NCBI RefSeq assembly: GCF_041146395.1 | Contig: NC_090989.1 | Span: forward strand, 49,812,501 to 49,876,500 | DNA length: 64,000 nt | Source: Eulemur rufifrons | Taxonomy: Eukaryota; Chordata; Mammalia; Primates; Lemuridae | Direction: 5' to 3' | Notes under the pieces: generated by a model | The model's database searches: none | What the model was told of the DNA's origin: nothing | What the model saw: only the letters and a program-made list of their open reading frames with translations | Made by a program: the position numbers and the translations under genes | Part shown: piece by piece, positions 46,844-58,885 of the stretch | Position numbering within the stretch: the stretch's first letter is position 1 | How the letters are laid out: the number at the start of each line of letters is the position of its first letter

Positions 46844-47188
46844 GGGCCGGGCGCGGTGGCTCACGCCTGTAATCCTAGCACTCTGGGAGGCCGAGGTGGG
46901 CGGATTGTTTGAGCTCAGGAGTTCGAGACCAGCCTGAGCAAGAGCGAGACCCCACCTCTACTAAAAATAGAAAGAAATTATATGGACAGCTAAAAATATA
47001 TATAGAAAAAATTAGCCGGGCATGGTGGCACCTGCCTGTAGTCCCAGCTACTCGGGAGGCTGAGACAGGAGGATCGCTTGAGCTCAGGAGTTTGAGGTTG
47101 CTGTGAGCTAGGCTGACGCCACGGCACTCACTCTAGCCTGGGCAACAGAGTGAGACTCTGTCTCAAAAAAAAAAAAAAAAAAAAAAAA
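46844..47188 (+). repeat. Lemur-type Alu, full length, sense
   Basis: The element begins GGGCCGGGCGCGGTGGCTCA and ends with ACTCTGTCTC and a long A tail. A 14-bp TSD, AAGATTTTTTCATG, lies at 46830-46843 and 47189-47202. Pol III A-box-like (GTGGCTCACGCC) and B-box-like (GAGTTCGAGACC) motifs are intact. The middle linker carries GAAAGAAATTATATGGACAG and TATATATAGAAAAAATTAG, and the 3' part has GCTGACGCCACGGCACTCAC. Low divergence and an exact TSD point to a young copy. A 65-codon frame over it is accidental. Confidence 0.95.
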
Positions 47189-47202
47189 AAGATTTTTTCA
47201 TG

Positions 47203-48095
47203 AGTCACAAAGTGTGTCTCATTGGTGTTCAGAAACCAGCATGCAGCCTCTGTCCTGGTCTTCCAGAAATCCAGCTTCCCTTCTGGATGTCTTGCTTATC
47301 TCAATAAACTGTTTGAAGGTGACTTGGCTCTTTGGTGAGCCTATAGATATTTTTAAGACTTTAATTTAGCACCAAATGTAGCAGTATAATTGTTGTTCCC
47401 TCCTGTTGTCAACTAGACAAAGAAATCCTCTGTCTGGAGCTGTCTTGGTGACTTATATTGCCAAAACTGCTTTTGTAACAGTGTAAAGGAAATGGTCCTC
47501 TCACTGGTGCTATGTTGTCCTTTGTACAGAGCCCAAAGGTGACTCTGAATGTGCCTTGTGCCTCATATGGTTCTTATAAAAATGGCCACTTCAACATCTG
47601 CTCGAAGCTTCTCCTTAGTGGGTCAGATCTAGTCCCTGGGGCCAAGTGGTAATTACAGACCATCTTGTCTTTCATTTCACCATAACCCCTGTTTTCATCC
47701 TACTGTGCACTGCTTATTAAATTCCCAGTGCCAACAAGGGGGCCAAACTTATAGTAAACAATTAATATTTTTAATGAATGACACATGTATTTTTTATAGT
47801 TCCATTTTCATATTCTCTATATAAAACAATATTTATTTGAAATTTGATAACTGTTTTAAAGTATTTTAAATATTTTTCATAGATGGTTGTGAATAAATTT
47901 TTAAAATAGAAACAGCTTTAAAAGTAACAGAATTCCATTGTAAAAAATAAATCAAACTGTAAAGAGTTCTATAAAATTTCTTGCAGTCCCTTACAGTGGA
48001 AATTTCTGCAGTGGTTTGTTTTAAATCCTTTCAAAGTTGTTTGTTCATTCTCTTCTCACAAAGGTCATATGATGCCTGTTGTATAACATACCTTT
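47203..48095. other. Unassigned, partly unique DNA
   Basis: 47203-47760 is less AT-rich and looks unique, followed by AT-rich sequence. No ORF with similarity is seen. Confidence 0.35.
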
Positions 48096-48820
48096 TCATT
48101 GATTTATATATAGTGGATATAATATCTACTTTAAGATTTTTTAAATGCATAATATTCCATTGCATATGTGTACCACGAATAATTAATACATTCCTACTGG
48201 AGAATAATTTAAGTTGTTTCTACTTGTTTTTCATTAAAACCTCACTGTAAGAGATAGATTTTGTGTATAAGTTGGAGTTTGTTGCCAATTATGTTTTCTC
48301 AAGAATTCCTTCAATATAAGAAAGAATATATAAAATATATTTATTTACTCCTTCCTTGTAAATATGTTGTTTAAAGAAATGTTAATACATAGATTTTTAT
48401 CTTTCAAAATGTCAAATTTAGTATATATATTTATCTCTATTAATATGTTAAAGAAATAAAAGTCTTTAAAAATAATAAAAAGTAGCAGTACACTTATTAA
48501 TATAAAAATGTCAATAGCATTGGAATAATATTTTATATATACATATTATATGTAGTACTACTGAAAATTAATAATATAGCTTGGTCATCTCATGACATGG
48601 ACACAGATAGGTCTACCTAATTCTTTTTGATGACTTCATGGTATTTCATTCTATACATCCAGCCTAATTTATGGCGTAATCATTAACTTTGAAAATGTTT
48701 CTAGTTTATAGTATATTAAATACCATAATAAATATCTTGATGTATATATTTTTATTCTTTTGGGTGACTGTAACTATATTATGCTTTTTCAATTCTAATA
48801 GATATTGCAAAAATGTTTTA
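48096..48820 (-). mobile_element. Very old L1-like fragments, antisense
   Basis: ATAATATTCCATTGCATATG (about 48151) and ATGGTATTTCATTCTATACA (about 48640) each precede sequences like the antisense L1 3' segment found at 3000-3100. The two blocks may be separate insertions. Divergence is high. Confidence 0.4.
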
Positions 48821-48835
48821 AAAATTTACACACTT

Positions 48836-49663
48836 TGAAAGAAGATATACAAATGGCCAAAAAACATACGAAAAAATGCTCAGCATCACTAATCAGAGAA
48901 ATGCAAATTAAAACTATAGTGAGATACTACCTTACCCTGGTCAGAATGGCATTATTAAAAAGTTAAAATAGATGTTGGTGCAGATGCAGTGAAAAGGGTG
49001 CACTTTGACACTGTTGGTGTAAATGTAAATTTGTACAAACTCTATGGAAAACAGTATGGAGATTTCTCAAAGAACTAAAAGTAGATCTACCATTTGATCC
49101 AGCAATCTCACTACTGGATATCTATCTCAAGGAAAAGAAGTCATTATATCAAAAAGATACCTGTACTCATATGTATATTACAGCACACTTCACAATAGCA
49201 AAGGTATGAAATTAACCGAAGTGCTCGTCAATAGATGAATGGATAAAGAAAATGTAATGTGTGTGTGTGTGTGTGTGGTGTGTGTGCGTGTGTGTGTGTG
49301 TACACCATGGAATACTACTCAACCATAAAACAGAATGAAATCATGTCTTTTGCAACAACTTGGGTGCAACTAGAGATTATTAAATGAAGTAACTCAGTTA
49401 CAGAAAACCAAATACCGCATGTTCTCGCTTATAAGTGGGAGCTAAACTATGGGTACACATGGTCATACAGAGTAGAATAGCAGATATTGAAGATACCAAA
49501 GGTGGGAATGTGAGGAGGGAGTGAGGAGCAAAAAATTACCTCTTGGGTACAATGTACACAAATTCAGCAATGAGTATACTAAAAGCCCAGATCTCACAGC
49601 TATAAAACATATTCATGTAACAAAACTGCACTTGTACCCCCTAAATATGTTGAAATTTTTAAG
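48836..49663 (+). mobile_element. L1 3' end (primate L1), sense, with TSD
   Basis: Sense ORF2 C-terminal region: GAAGATATACAAATGGCCAA, CTATGGAAAACAGTATGGAG, CCATTTGATCCAGCAATCTC, TGGAATACTACTCAACCATA. It runs into the 3' UTR: AATACCGCATGTTCTCGCTT, ATAAGTGGGAGCTAAACTAT, TTGTACCCCCTAAATATG. The flanks AAAATTTACACACTT (48821-48835) and AAAATGTACACACTT (49664-49678) are a 15-bp TSD with one mismatch. A GT microsatellite is embedded. The 3' UTR differs from the lemur-type L1s, so it is an older lineage. It has no intact ORF. Confidence 0.85.
49259..49301 (+). repeat. GT microsatellite inside an L1
   Basis: It is an almost pure (GT)n with two interruptions (GG and GC), lying in ORF2 coding sequence where the family normally has none. 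It has broken the reading frame. Confidence 0.9.
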
Positions 49664-49679
49664 AAAATGTACACACTTG

Positions 49680-52570
49680 CCAAAAATGTAGGAGAGTGTG
49701 TATTTCTCTGCACTTGCAAATTGAGAAATGATCAAATTTGTTTACGTTTGCTGGACAGGTAGGTGGCAAATCACATCTCATTCTCATTTCAACATTTCTG
49801 AATATGGGACTAATATACTGTATTTTATATTTCTCATTCTCTAGCTTTTTAAAAACATTTTTATGGCATATATTATATGCCAATATTTAAGTTGTTAAAT
49901 TCCGTAAGTTTTTGAGTCAAATAATGTCATACAAAATAATTCTTCTCTGATTTGCTTTATTTTCTCAATATTGTGTTAGTAAAATTCAAACATTGATACA
50001 TGTCACAGTAGTTCAATAATTTCCCTGTGCCATTGTGGCCCAGTGATGAAGATACTACATATTTTTAAATTCATCCCCCTCTTATTTTGCATTTGGATTA
50101 TACCTACTTTTTGCTCTTAGAAATATTGCTGCCATGAACATTCTTTTATCTCTTTATGGAAGTATATAAATATTTTACCAAAGGAATATATCTTTACAAT
50201 GAGAATAGGTGGCTTTTAATAAAAGCACATTTTTAGCATGTGTAAATAATTCCAATTTTTTGTTACAAAATGGTGTAAAAGAATACAAATTGGTGTAATA
50301 AATACATAGACTATTTTCTGAATTTTTAATTTGTGCCAATTAAATGGTTGAACTGGTTTCTCACTCTGGTTTAAATTTGCTTTTATATGACTTCTAAAAA
50401 GATTAGCCATTTGTTTTTTATTTGTATTGCTCTCTCATACTATTGCTTCCAGGCGATGACTCTTTTCATGTTTTGTTAAATTATTTTTACCTTTATAAAA
50501 CTAATTCTTTTAAAGTTTTACAGGCTGTATATTAGAACCTATTTTTGATTATATGTGGCAAGTTTCATCTTCTATTAAGTTGCGTATCTTTTAACTTTTT
50601 AAGTTTGTATTTGTGAAAAAAATATTTTAGTATGATCGGTTTTATTAATGTTTTTGCATATGCCTCTAGAGGCCCTATTTTTTATTCTAGAAATATTTAT
50701 CTACCTCAAAATAAAAACTGTTTCTATTTCTTTTAAAAGTTTTATAGTATTACTTCTCCAAGTAGTGTTTGTTTCACATGAAATATGTGTGTAAGAAAAA
50801 TCCTATTTCATCATTCTACGAGAGTAAGCAATTGCCCCAGCACCACTGAATCAACCTTCTTTCCCTGTTGATCTCACTCTACTGCTGCCATATATCCAGT
50901 CTTCACATGTTTGCATACATTTGCCAATAAATTTGTATTCAATTTCATTCTTTTGGTTTTTCTTTTTTTATTAGCATTTTTCTCACTGTGTGGTAGTTTA
51001 TTTATTTTTTTCTTTCTTTTCTATTTAGTCTTTTTTTTTTTTTAATTTCAGAATATTACAAGGGTACACATGCTTTGGTTACATAAATTGCCTTTCCACT
51101 GCTGGAGTCAAGCCAGAGTCAAAGCTACAAGAGTACCCAGCCCCCAGACAGTGCACACCGCACCCCTGAGGTGTGAGTTTACCAATCCTCTCCTCCCCCT
51201 CCCACCTGCCCAACATCCAATGAATGTTGCTTCCATATGTGCACGTAAACTTTGGTTTGATCAGTACTAATTTAATGATGAGTGTAGGTGGTGTTTGTTT
51301 TTCCATTCCTGTGATACTTCACTTTTGGTTTTTCTATTTGCTATCCATTGCCAATACCATCCTTAGAATATTCATTATATAACATTTGCTGTTGATAATC
51401 TCATGCCATTACCATCCTATCTTTATTAATTTAGCCTCATAATTTTTATATTTGTTAGGGCCATCCCATCTTAATGTTCCACTTCAAAATGTTTTGGCCT
51501 TTTCTTGGCCTTAATTACTTCCGCAATTACTTTAGAATTAGTGCAGTGAGCCACTAAAAAGTTCCTTTTGAATTCCAATTATAATTATATTGAAACTATT
51601 GAATTATAAGTCAATTAAGAGAAATTAATATGCATCATAACCCCCATTAACATAGATATAAACCTCCATTTCTTTTAGTTTTCTTGCATTTTTACTCATA
51701 AATATGTCACATGCTATTTGTTAGACTTGAGTTTTTTAATTTATTTTTTAATATCTTCTGATTATTAAATTTTATAGAAATTGTTTTTTAATTTATGAAA
51801 TGACAAATGTTTTTATTTACATTTTAATTAATGTATTTTACATCTACTTAAATTATTTGATTATTTAAAGTAATTAAATTAAGGAAAATTAAATTAATTA
51901 TATCTAGATTAAATATGTGATGACAAAATTTGCCTGTATAATAGAAATTTTTTTAATGTGTTAAGAGTTTTATGGCTTATAACATGGTAAATTATCATAA
52001 ATGTTGCCTGTGAGCTTTGAAAGTATGAATATTCTTACAATTGTTAGGTGAAAGGATTTACAGATGTTCAATATTTCAGATGTGACATTGTGGTGTTCAA
52101 CTCTATCTTCATGGATAATTTTAATTACCCAATCTTTTATTACTAGAAGTATATTTTAACTTCTCTATGTTGTTAATTTTGTCTATTTTTAATAGTTCTA
52201 ATCATTTTATTGATTTTCTTATGTAATATTTGAAACTATATTATTAGATGCATATAATTTCTGAATTATTACATATACTTAATGAATTGAAATTTTATCA
52301 TTACAAAATAACCCTAATACCTAGCATTTGGTTAGTCTGCATACGTTGTATTTGTTTCTTTGTCTTGTATATGTATTTTTGACACTATTTATTTTCGATC
52401 TTTCAGTCTCCTATCTGCATATTTTTAGACTTTAAAAAACATCTGTCATTTACACGTTGTCTTGATGAGTAGGATTTTATAAGAAATCTTGACATCAGAT
52501 GTTGTGAGTCCTCTAAATATGTTCTTATTTTTTAATACTATTCTAGGTGATTGCATTAACATAATTTTAG
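49680..52570 (-). mobile_element. Old L1 (L1M/HAL1-like) ORF2, antisense, interrupted
   Basis: Degenerate antisense ORF2 landmarks: GCAATTGCCCCAGCACCACT (about 50829), GCCAATACCATCCTTAGAAT, CAAAATGTTTTGGCCTTTTC, and TGACATCAGATGTTGTGAGT with CCTCTAAATATGTTCTTATT (about 52490). A similar order occurs twice (51340-51560 and 52490-52600), so more than one old copy may be mixed here. A younger L1 interrupts at 50964-51321. The 49680-50600 part is only weakly supported. Confidence 0.45.
50964..51321 (-). mobile_element. L1 3' end insertion with possible 3' transduction
   Basis: An exact 14-bp TSD, CTTTTGGTTTTTCT, lies at 50950-50963 and 51322-51335. On the minus strand, L1 3' UTR (GAATATTACAAGGGTACACA, GGTTACATAAATTGCC on the plus strand) is followed by oligo-A (51031-51043), about 61 non-L1 bases (50970-51030) and a second short oligo-A. 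The non-L1 segment contains AATAAA roughly 25-30 bases before the outer A run, as expected for a downstream genomic poly(A) site. No ORF is present. Confidence 0.75.
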
Positions 52571-52574
52571 ATAA

Positions 52575-53214
<640 letters not shown>

Positions 53215-53960
53215 TCTCCTGTGTCATTTGTCTCTGCTGCTTTCATAATTTTCTCATTGATTTAGTTTTCAACAGTTTGACCATAATGTGTAGTTTTCTT
53301 TTTATTTTTCTTCTACATGTTTTGTTTAATATTATTCAGCATATTTCTTAAAAAACTTCTTTTTTTTTTTTTTTGAGACAGAGTCTCACTCTGTTGCCCA
53401 GGCTAGAGTGAGTGCCGTGGCGTCAGCCTAGCTCACAGCAACCTCAAACTCCTGAGCTCAAGGGATCCTCCTGCCTCAGCCTCCCGAGTTGCTGGGACTA
53501 CAGGCATGCACCACCATGCCTGGCTAATTTTTTTCTATATATATTTTTAGCTGTCCAGATAATTTCTTTCTATTTTTAGTAGAGATGGGGTCTCGCTCTT
53601 GCTCAGGCTGGTCTTGAACTCCTGAGCTCAAACGATCTGCCCACCTCGGCCTCCCAGAGTGCTAGGATTACAGGCGTGAGCCACCACGCCCAGCCCTTAA
53701 AAAACTTTTTTCTCTCTCTTGTCAAATTGTGTAGTTTCCATGGCTCTATTTTAAGTTCACTGACTCGTTTTCACTATCTCTACTGTGCTGTTAAGTCCTT
53801 TCAGGGAAGTTTTCAATTATTGTTCTCTTAAATTATAGACTTTTCATTTGGTGTTATAAGTTTTCATTTCTCCGTGGTAATTCTCTATCTCATTAAGACT
53901 ATATAATACATATCAGGCTCTTTTATAATAGTAGCTTTAAAGTTCTTTTCTGTGAGATCT
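53215..53960 (-). mobile_element. L1M ORF1/5' region, antisense, opened by an Alu
   Basis: GTCTCTGCTGCTTTCATAAT and TTAGTTTTCAACAGTTTGAC lie before the Alu. TCACTGACTCGTTTTCACTA, TGCTGTTAAGTCCTTTCAGG and TAATAGTAGCTTTAAAGTTC lie after it. Both match the antisense 5'/ORF1 region of old L1s. Frames are degraded. Confidence 0.6.
53359..53695 (-). repeat. Lemur-type Alu, antisense
   Basis: The poly-T leads into GAGACAGAGTCTCACTCTGT, GCGTCAGCCTAGCTCACAGC and TTCTATATATATTTTTAGCT, ending GTGAGCCACCACGCCCAGCC. A 12-bp exact TSD, CTTAAAAAACTT, lies at 53347-53358 and 53696-53707. It has slightly more CpG decay than the Alu at 52.6 kb. Confidence 0.93.
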
Positions 53961-55480
53961 ACATATAGTCCACAGACTTCAATTCACACCTGAAAAATAC
54001 ACAGGATGAAATGGTGAAAATAAAATTCCCTGCTAAGTGAATACATTAAAATATGTCTAAATTTAAGAAGCACCTTTACTCACTACCAGTACATGGTCTG
54101 AAATGCATGATTTCTGTGGAGAAGATGTTGGTTACTTGGGAGCCCATCTGGGGATATCTCAAATACTGCCCATGGAGACCAGGAGAGAAAAAGATGATTT
54201 CAGAAGCAAGCTCTGGGGAAGTACTTTCAGAAGGTCAGGAGAAGAGGCAACAGTTTTGAACAACTCTCCAGGGTGATAAATTTGGCCATGTCAAGGAAAC
54301 TGATGGTGAGAGATTCTAAAGTAAAAAGATAAGGTTTCAAGTACATGAGAATGTGCCCATAAAAGAAAAAAAAAATCATTTTAAACGTTGCCGATGGCTA
54401 GAAGAAATCAATGTCAATCAGTGGAAGTCAGGTGCACACTCTCTTCTCTTCTTGTCTTCCCTCTAACCCTGGAGGAGTTCAACATAATGTAGTAAGTGGG
54501 AAGGAAAATAAAAATGCTGGACAATGATATAGAGAAAACATCAACCAGGACTACCTTTTCCACCAAATTCTCCTCACTAGCAAATTTGGGCTGAGTGGGA
54601 CACAGTGGAAGAGATAGGGCAGTGAGAAAAAAAGCATTAGTATTTCTTTATGAATTCCTACATTTCTAAGTTTTTAAGTTTTATTTTCTTGTCTTTTGCT
54701 TTGTTTTTTGTTTTATCTTAGACTAGGCAGAATTTTTAATTGATGCTATTTATGTTTCTAAAAATAACAGTATATTTTAAATTATTATTATCAAAGAATA
54801 AGAAAAATAATTCATGAAGTTTTGTAGAGATTAGTCAGGAATAAGAGGAAATAGCCACACAAAGTATGAATAGGGTGGGTTTATAGGTGAATAAAATTGT
54901 TTTCCAATTGCACCCTACAAGTGTTTCTTATTCAACTTAATTGGTGTAATTTGCTCAAAAAAAAATTTGCTTCTGCCTTTGCCAGGTAGCAATAATAGTT
55001 GAGGACCAGTTTCAATTAAACTGTTGGGTTTTATTGTTGCTATTGTTATTAGGGTTGATATATATTTATGATTCCTCAGAAAAATCTTTGTTTTTTTTAT
55101 TTTTTCTGCCTAAAGCCAAAGTAGTAACAAGAGTCCATTCTCCCTTTCCTCATGGATGACAGTTTTTAAGTTTAGTAATGAGAGATCCCGACTTTACATG
55201 GGCTGTCAATTCATATCTAATCATAGTATTCTATTATCCTGAGCAGCCATTCAAATAAAAAAAGAAGAAACAAACATATAAATAATAAATCTGGACAATG
55301 GTGGTCACTACCTGGACACTAGCAGAGAGGGGAGGAGATAGGAAAATTGAATGTGGATTTTATCTATTTCAGAAACTTTATCTCAAGCTCATAGTATTAT
55401 TTTTGCTACAAAAGCATATTTTAATTTAAAGTGATTTTTTAATCTGGGCCCTGTGTTTTGACTCTTTTTAATTTTTTTTT
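53961..55480. other. Unassigned DNA
   Basis: A 68-codon plus frame (54053-54259) has no recognised motif. No named repeat is seen. Confidence 0.35.
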
Positions 55481-55740
55481 CATTTTTAATTATTATGGGT
55501 ACATAATGATGTGTGAAGGGAAAAATGGAGCAGTTCACACCTGGACATACAATGAGTTGTGTTATATAGGATGGGAAGCCTGTGATTAGGGAACTCAAGT
55601 CTTTTATAGTGGACAGTAAACCCACCTGACCTTTGCCCCAAAAGAAGATGTTATCTTTATTATAGGGGACGGTAAACAAACCTGCTCTTTGATCTACAAG
55701 GAGATACTATCTTTATCTTCTAAGATCGTTTAATATACAA
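55481..55740. repeat. Unassigned repeat-like segment with a 56-bp tandem duplication
   Basis: The left edge (TTTTAATTATTATGGGTACA) resembles an antisense L1 3' end. Two units starting at 55604 and 55660 share TTATAG(T)GG(A)GGAC(A/G)GTAAAC and AAG(A/G)AGAT...TATCTTTAT. The rest may be LTR sequence, but I cannot assign it. Confidence 0.45.
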
Positions 55741-55767
55741 ACATACTTGAAAATGTAGGTCTAAACC

Positions 55768-55872
55768 AGGGGTTGGGAACCTGCAGCCTTGGGGCCACAT
55801 ATGGCCTGCTAGAACCTTGAGCTTGGCCTTTTGACGGAATCCAAATTTCACAGAACAAATCCTTTTAGTAAA
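55768..55872. mobile_element. hAT-like foldback element, left half
   Basis: CAGGGGTTGGGAACCTGCAG, GGGGCCACATATGGCCTGCT, GCTTGGCCTTTTGACGGAAT and CCAAATTTCACAGAACAAAT match one arm of a palindromic non-autonomous DNA transposon with CAGGGGT ends that I recall from mammals. The centre (CCTTTTAGTAAAGG) is visible. The other arm is absent or decayed. Confidence 0.45.
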
Positions 55873-56148
55873 GGATCAGTTAGCCTCTAAACAAAGACAG
55901 TCAGTGTCTCATAAGATGTGCAGAAATAAGACAGATATTGCACACTAAGATGTGCATACACTGTGGAGATTTGCCCCTCCAATGTTCTCTAATAAATAAC
56001 TGAATCATACAAGATAAATGTGCCCAACTTTCAATATTTATGGTCTTCAGAATTTCTCAATAATCATTTTTTTTTCTCTCTACTATGGAAAATAAGAATC
56101 CTAGGTTTTATATCCACTTAGCAACAGTTCTTTAGTTCATACTTTGCT
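55873..56148. other. Unassigned DNA
   Basis: A short direct repeat (TAAGATGTGCA) occurs twice near 55910 and 55947. Nothing else is seen. Confidence 0.35.
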
Positions 56149-56665
56149 GACTTCATGTGTAACATTGAGGATTAAACATTAAACTAAGCAAGATTCTTGG
56201 TCTATTGTGCCTTCCAGTCAAGTAAAGGAACTAGATATGTATGCACATCATCAGTTGTATTACAGCAGAAATAAGTACAAAGTTAAAACAGTAGAAAGGA
56301 GTGTTCAGCGTTGCTTAGGAAGTGTCTTTTTAAGTGGACCTTTACCTGGTAACACAGATTCTTAATTTCTCAGGAGAGGTGAATTTCAAACTGTGTTTTG
56401 AAGGTTAAGTAGGTTTTTAATAAGTGGGGTACGGGGGTAGGAAAAGAAGATGCAGGCAATGGAAATAGGCAAGTCATGTAGTAAGAAAAAACATAGCACA
56501 CTATGGGATTTGCTAAATATTTGTTATATCTAGAACAGAGTACATATGAGAAGATAGAAAATGACTGTGAAAATGTAGGTGGGATACATCATAAATGGCA
56601 TTTACTCCAAGGTATTTGGGCTTTGCTCTAAGATAGTAGGAAGCAATAAAAGTTTAAGAAAATAT
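56149..56665 (-). mobile_element. L2 LINE, antisense
   Basis: GATTCTTGGTCTATTGTGCC, TTACAGCAGAAATAAGTACA, GAATTTCAAACTGTGTTTTG and AAGGTTAAGTAGG, AAATGGCATTTACTCCAAGG and TAGGAAGCAATAAAAG follow the order of an antisense L2 3' region with moderate divergence. Confidence 0.55.
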
Positions 56666-57490
56666 ATTAATTTGATATTACACTAATACTTTCTGGTTCC
56701 AGGGAAGTAATGCTGATTCCTTATTCTGTATATGAATGGCCCTTTACCGAGACACACACACTTTAATAGAAACTATAAGCAAGATTTTCTTATTCTTAAA
56801 ATCTAGTTGAGGCCAATTATAGTGAATTCTAATAGCAAAAAAGGAGGTTGGGAATTTTGTTTGCAATCAAGCATTTGGAAAGCTTGTTTGTTCACATATG
56901 GGCAGAAAAGATACAATAATTTAAATTCCTGGTAATGTAACAGCTGTAACACTGGCTTGGGATGGTAGCAGAAGTGCTGGGCCAAAGTGCAGAGTCTAGT
57001 TGCCTCCGACTATTAAAGATAGTCTACAGTCATGTCTTCCATTATGTTGTATTAGCTGAGTGTATTTCTGACTTCCATTTTGGGGTGGTCAGGCAAAGTG
57101 GGAAAGGGCAACTCAATAGTATCAAGAATGACCAGATGTTTAAGGGGTTATTTTACCCAAATGCATCAACGTATGCAGACATTCAGGGACTGTGGTTCCT
57201 CCAGGAAAAACAAAACAAAACAAAAAACCTTACCTGTTTCTAAAACATACATTTAGGAAAAATACTAGTTAATATTTTTGAGTATATACAATATTTCAGA
57301 CATTAAAAGAGTTACAAGATTTTCACATATATTAAATTTGAATATCAGTATGACCCAAACAAAATACGTATGGCTTTTTACATCATTTTTTTTTCTTTTT
57401 ACAAATGAGGTCACTGAGAAACAGAAGTCAAGCAACTTCTTCAAAGTCTTAAAGGGACCAAGTTAAGATTCGCTATAAGCTAGTTTGCCT
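56666..57490. other. Unassigned DNA with a small antisense MIR
   Basis: A MIR core lies at about 57395-57480 (TTTACAAATGAGGTCACTGA then AAGCAACTTCTTCAAAGTC). A 93-codon plus frame (56962-57243) lacks motifs. Confidence 0.45.
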
Positions 57491-57507
57491 CCAGAGGCCA
57501 TACTCTT

Positions 57508-57950
57508 TTTTTTTTTTTTTTTTTTTACCTATATACACACACAGTATATTTATAGTATATATAGTATATAAACATGTATTAACAGTTTGTATAGTATATA
57601 ATAGTATAATGAATTGGTAGCATAAACAGATATAGAAGAGTTATTTCAAATGACTTTTTTTTTTTTTATTTCAGCATATTATGGGGATACAAAAGCTTAG
57701 GTTACGTATATTGCCCTTGCCACCCTCCCCTCGTCCCGAGTCAGAGCTTCAAGCATGTCCATCCCCCAGATGGTGCACATCGCACTCATTATGTATGTAT
57801 ACACCCATCCCCCCATCTGCCCAACACCCAATTAATGTTATTCTTTAATGTGCACTTAGGTGTTGATCAGTGAAACTGATTTGATGGTGAGTACATGTGG
57901 TGCTTATTTTTCCATTCTTGTGATACTTCACTTAGTAGAATGGGTTCCAG
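57508..57950 (-). mobile_element. Lemur-type L1 3' end with probable 3' transduction
   Basis: The TSD is CAGAGGCCATACTCTT (57492-57507) and CAGAGGCCGTACTCTT (57951-57966), 15 of 16 identical. On the minus strand, L1 3' UTR ends in oligo-A (T13 at 57655-57667 on the plus strand). About 128 non-L1 AT-rich bases follow (57527-57654), then a second A tail (T run 57506-57526). A TATAAA hexamer lies roughly 25 bases before the outer tail. The L1 part is 5'-truncated within the 3' end and codes for nothing. Confidence 0.88.
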
Positions 57951-57966
57951 CAGAGGCCGTACTCTT

Positions 57967-58435
57967 AAAAGCAGTTACAGACTTAAAAAACAATTATCAC
58001 ATTAAAATTTCAGTAGAGTTGAAAGATATATTGCAATCAAGTTGATAAGCCACTTCATTTCTAAGGTCTACAGTCTTTAACTTTTCTAAAGCAGAGTGTA
58101 AAAAAAAAATACTTCATTTGAAAGTGGGTTTTGTATGGGGATTGCACAGAGGGCCCTTACCTAGATGTCTAGGGACACAGTAAATTGGTTTGGGGAAGAT
58201 CTTTCAGCTGCACTGTGAGTAAGGTTTCGTGGGGAAGGACAATATTAGACACAAGAGATTGGATACTGTCTATGAGTACAAGTTAATGTTTAATGTGTAT
58301 TTAAACAAGCTAGTGGTAATAGAAACAGAAAGATTATAATTGCTATTAAAGATGTAAAACCATAAATCTTTGTGATTCATTAAATGACTAAATTTTGACT
58401 GGAAAATTATGTTTTCAATTTAGATGAATTTATTC
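57967..58435. other. Unassigned DNA
   Basis: No gene or clear repeat is seen. It could be further diverged L2 on the minus strand. Confidence 0.3.
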
Positions 58436-58885
58436 AAAAGAAAGAACAAACTTTAGGGATTTCTGCTGCTGGATTTCTGTTGCCTGTTGAAGATTCCAGT
58501 ACAGATGCCGAGTAGGTAATTCTTAAACATGTGCACAGTTTAGGAGTCAAGTTTAGGATGGATCTGGAATGGGTAGCACGAGTCTATCTTAGGTGTTAGA
58601 AGCCATAACCATCGAAAGATTATGTAGCAAGAGGTTGTAGTATGAAGCTAAATAGTTCTGAGGAGCCCTGGGGAATGTCAAGGTATCAGAATAAAATGTT
58701 AATGAATGAACATTCATAGAGAAGGAACTGAAGAGAGCATAGTCTCATTGAGACCAGACGAGTTTCCAAAAGCAAGGCAATTTGACAGAAATCTCATAGA
58801 TAAGAAATATATATTTTTGGGTTTTACTAACTTTGTCAAATAGTTGTTGGTGATCTTAGCAAGAATCCTTTTAAAATAGTAGTGG
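58436..58885 (-). mobile_element. L2 LINE RT-region fragment, antisense, diverged
   Basis: GATGCCGAGTAGGTAATTCT, AGTTTAGGAGTCAAGTTTAG, GAGCCCTGGGGAATGTCAAG and GTTGGTGATCTTAGCAAGAA correspond in order to antisense L2 RT sequence. Many substitutions are present. Confidence 0.5.
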
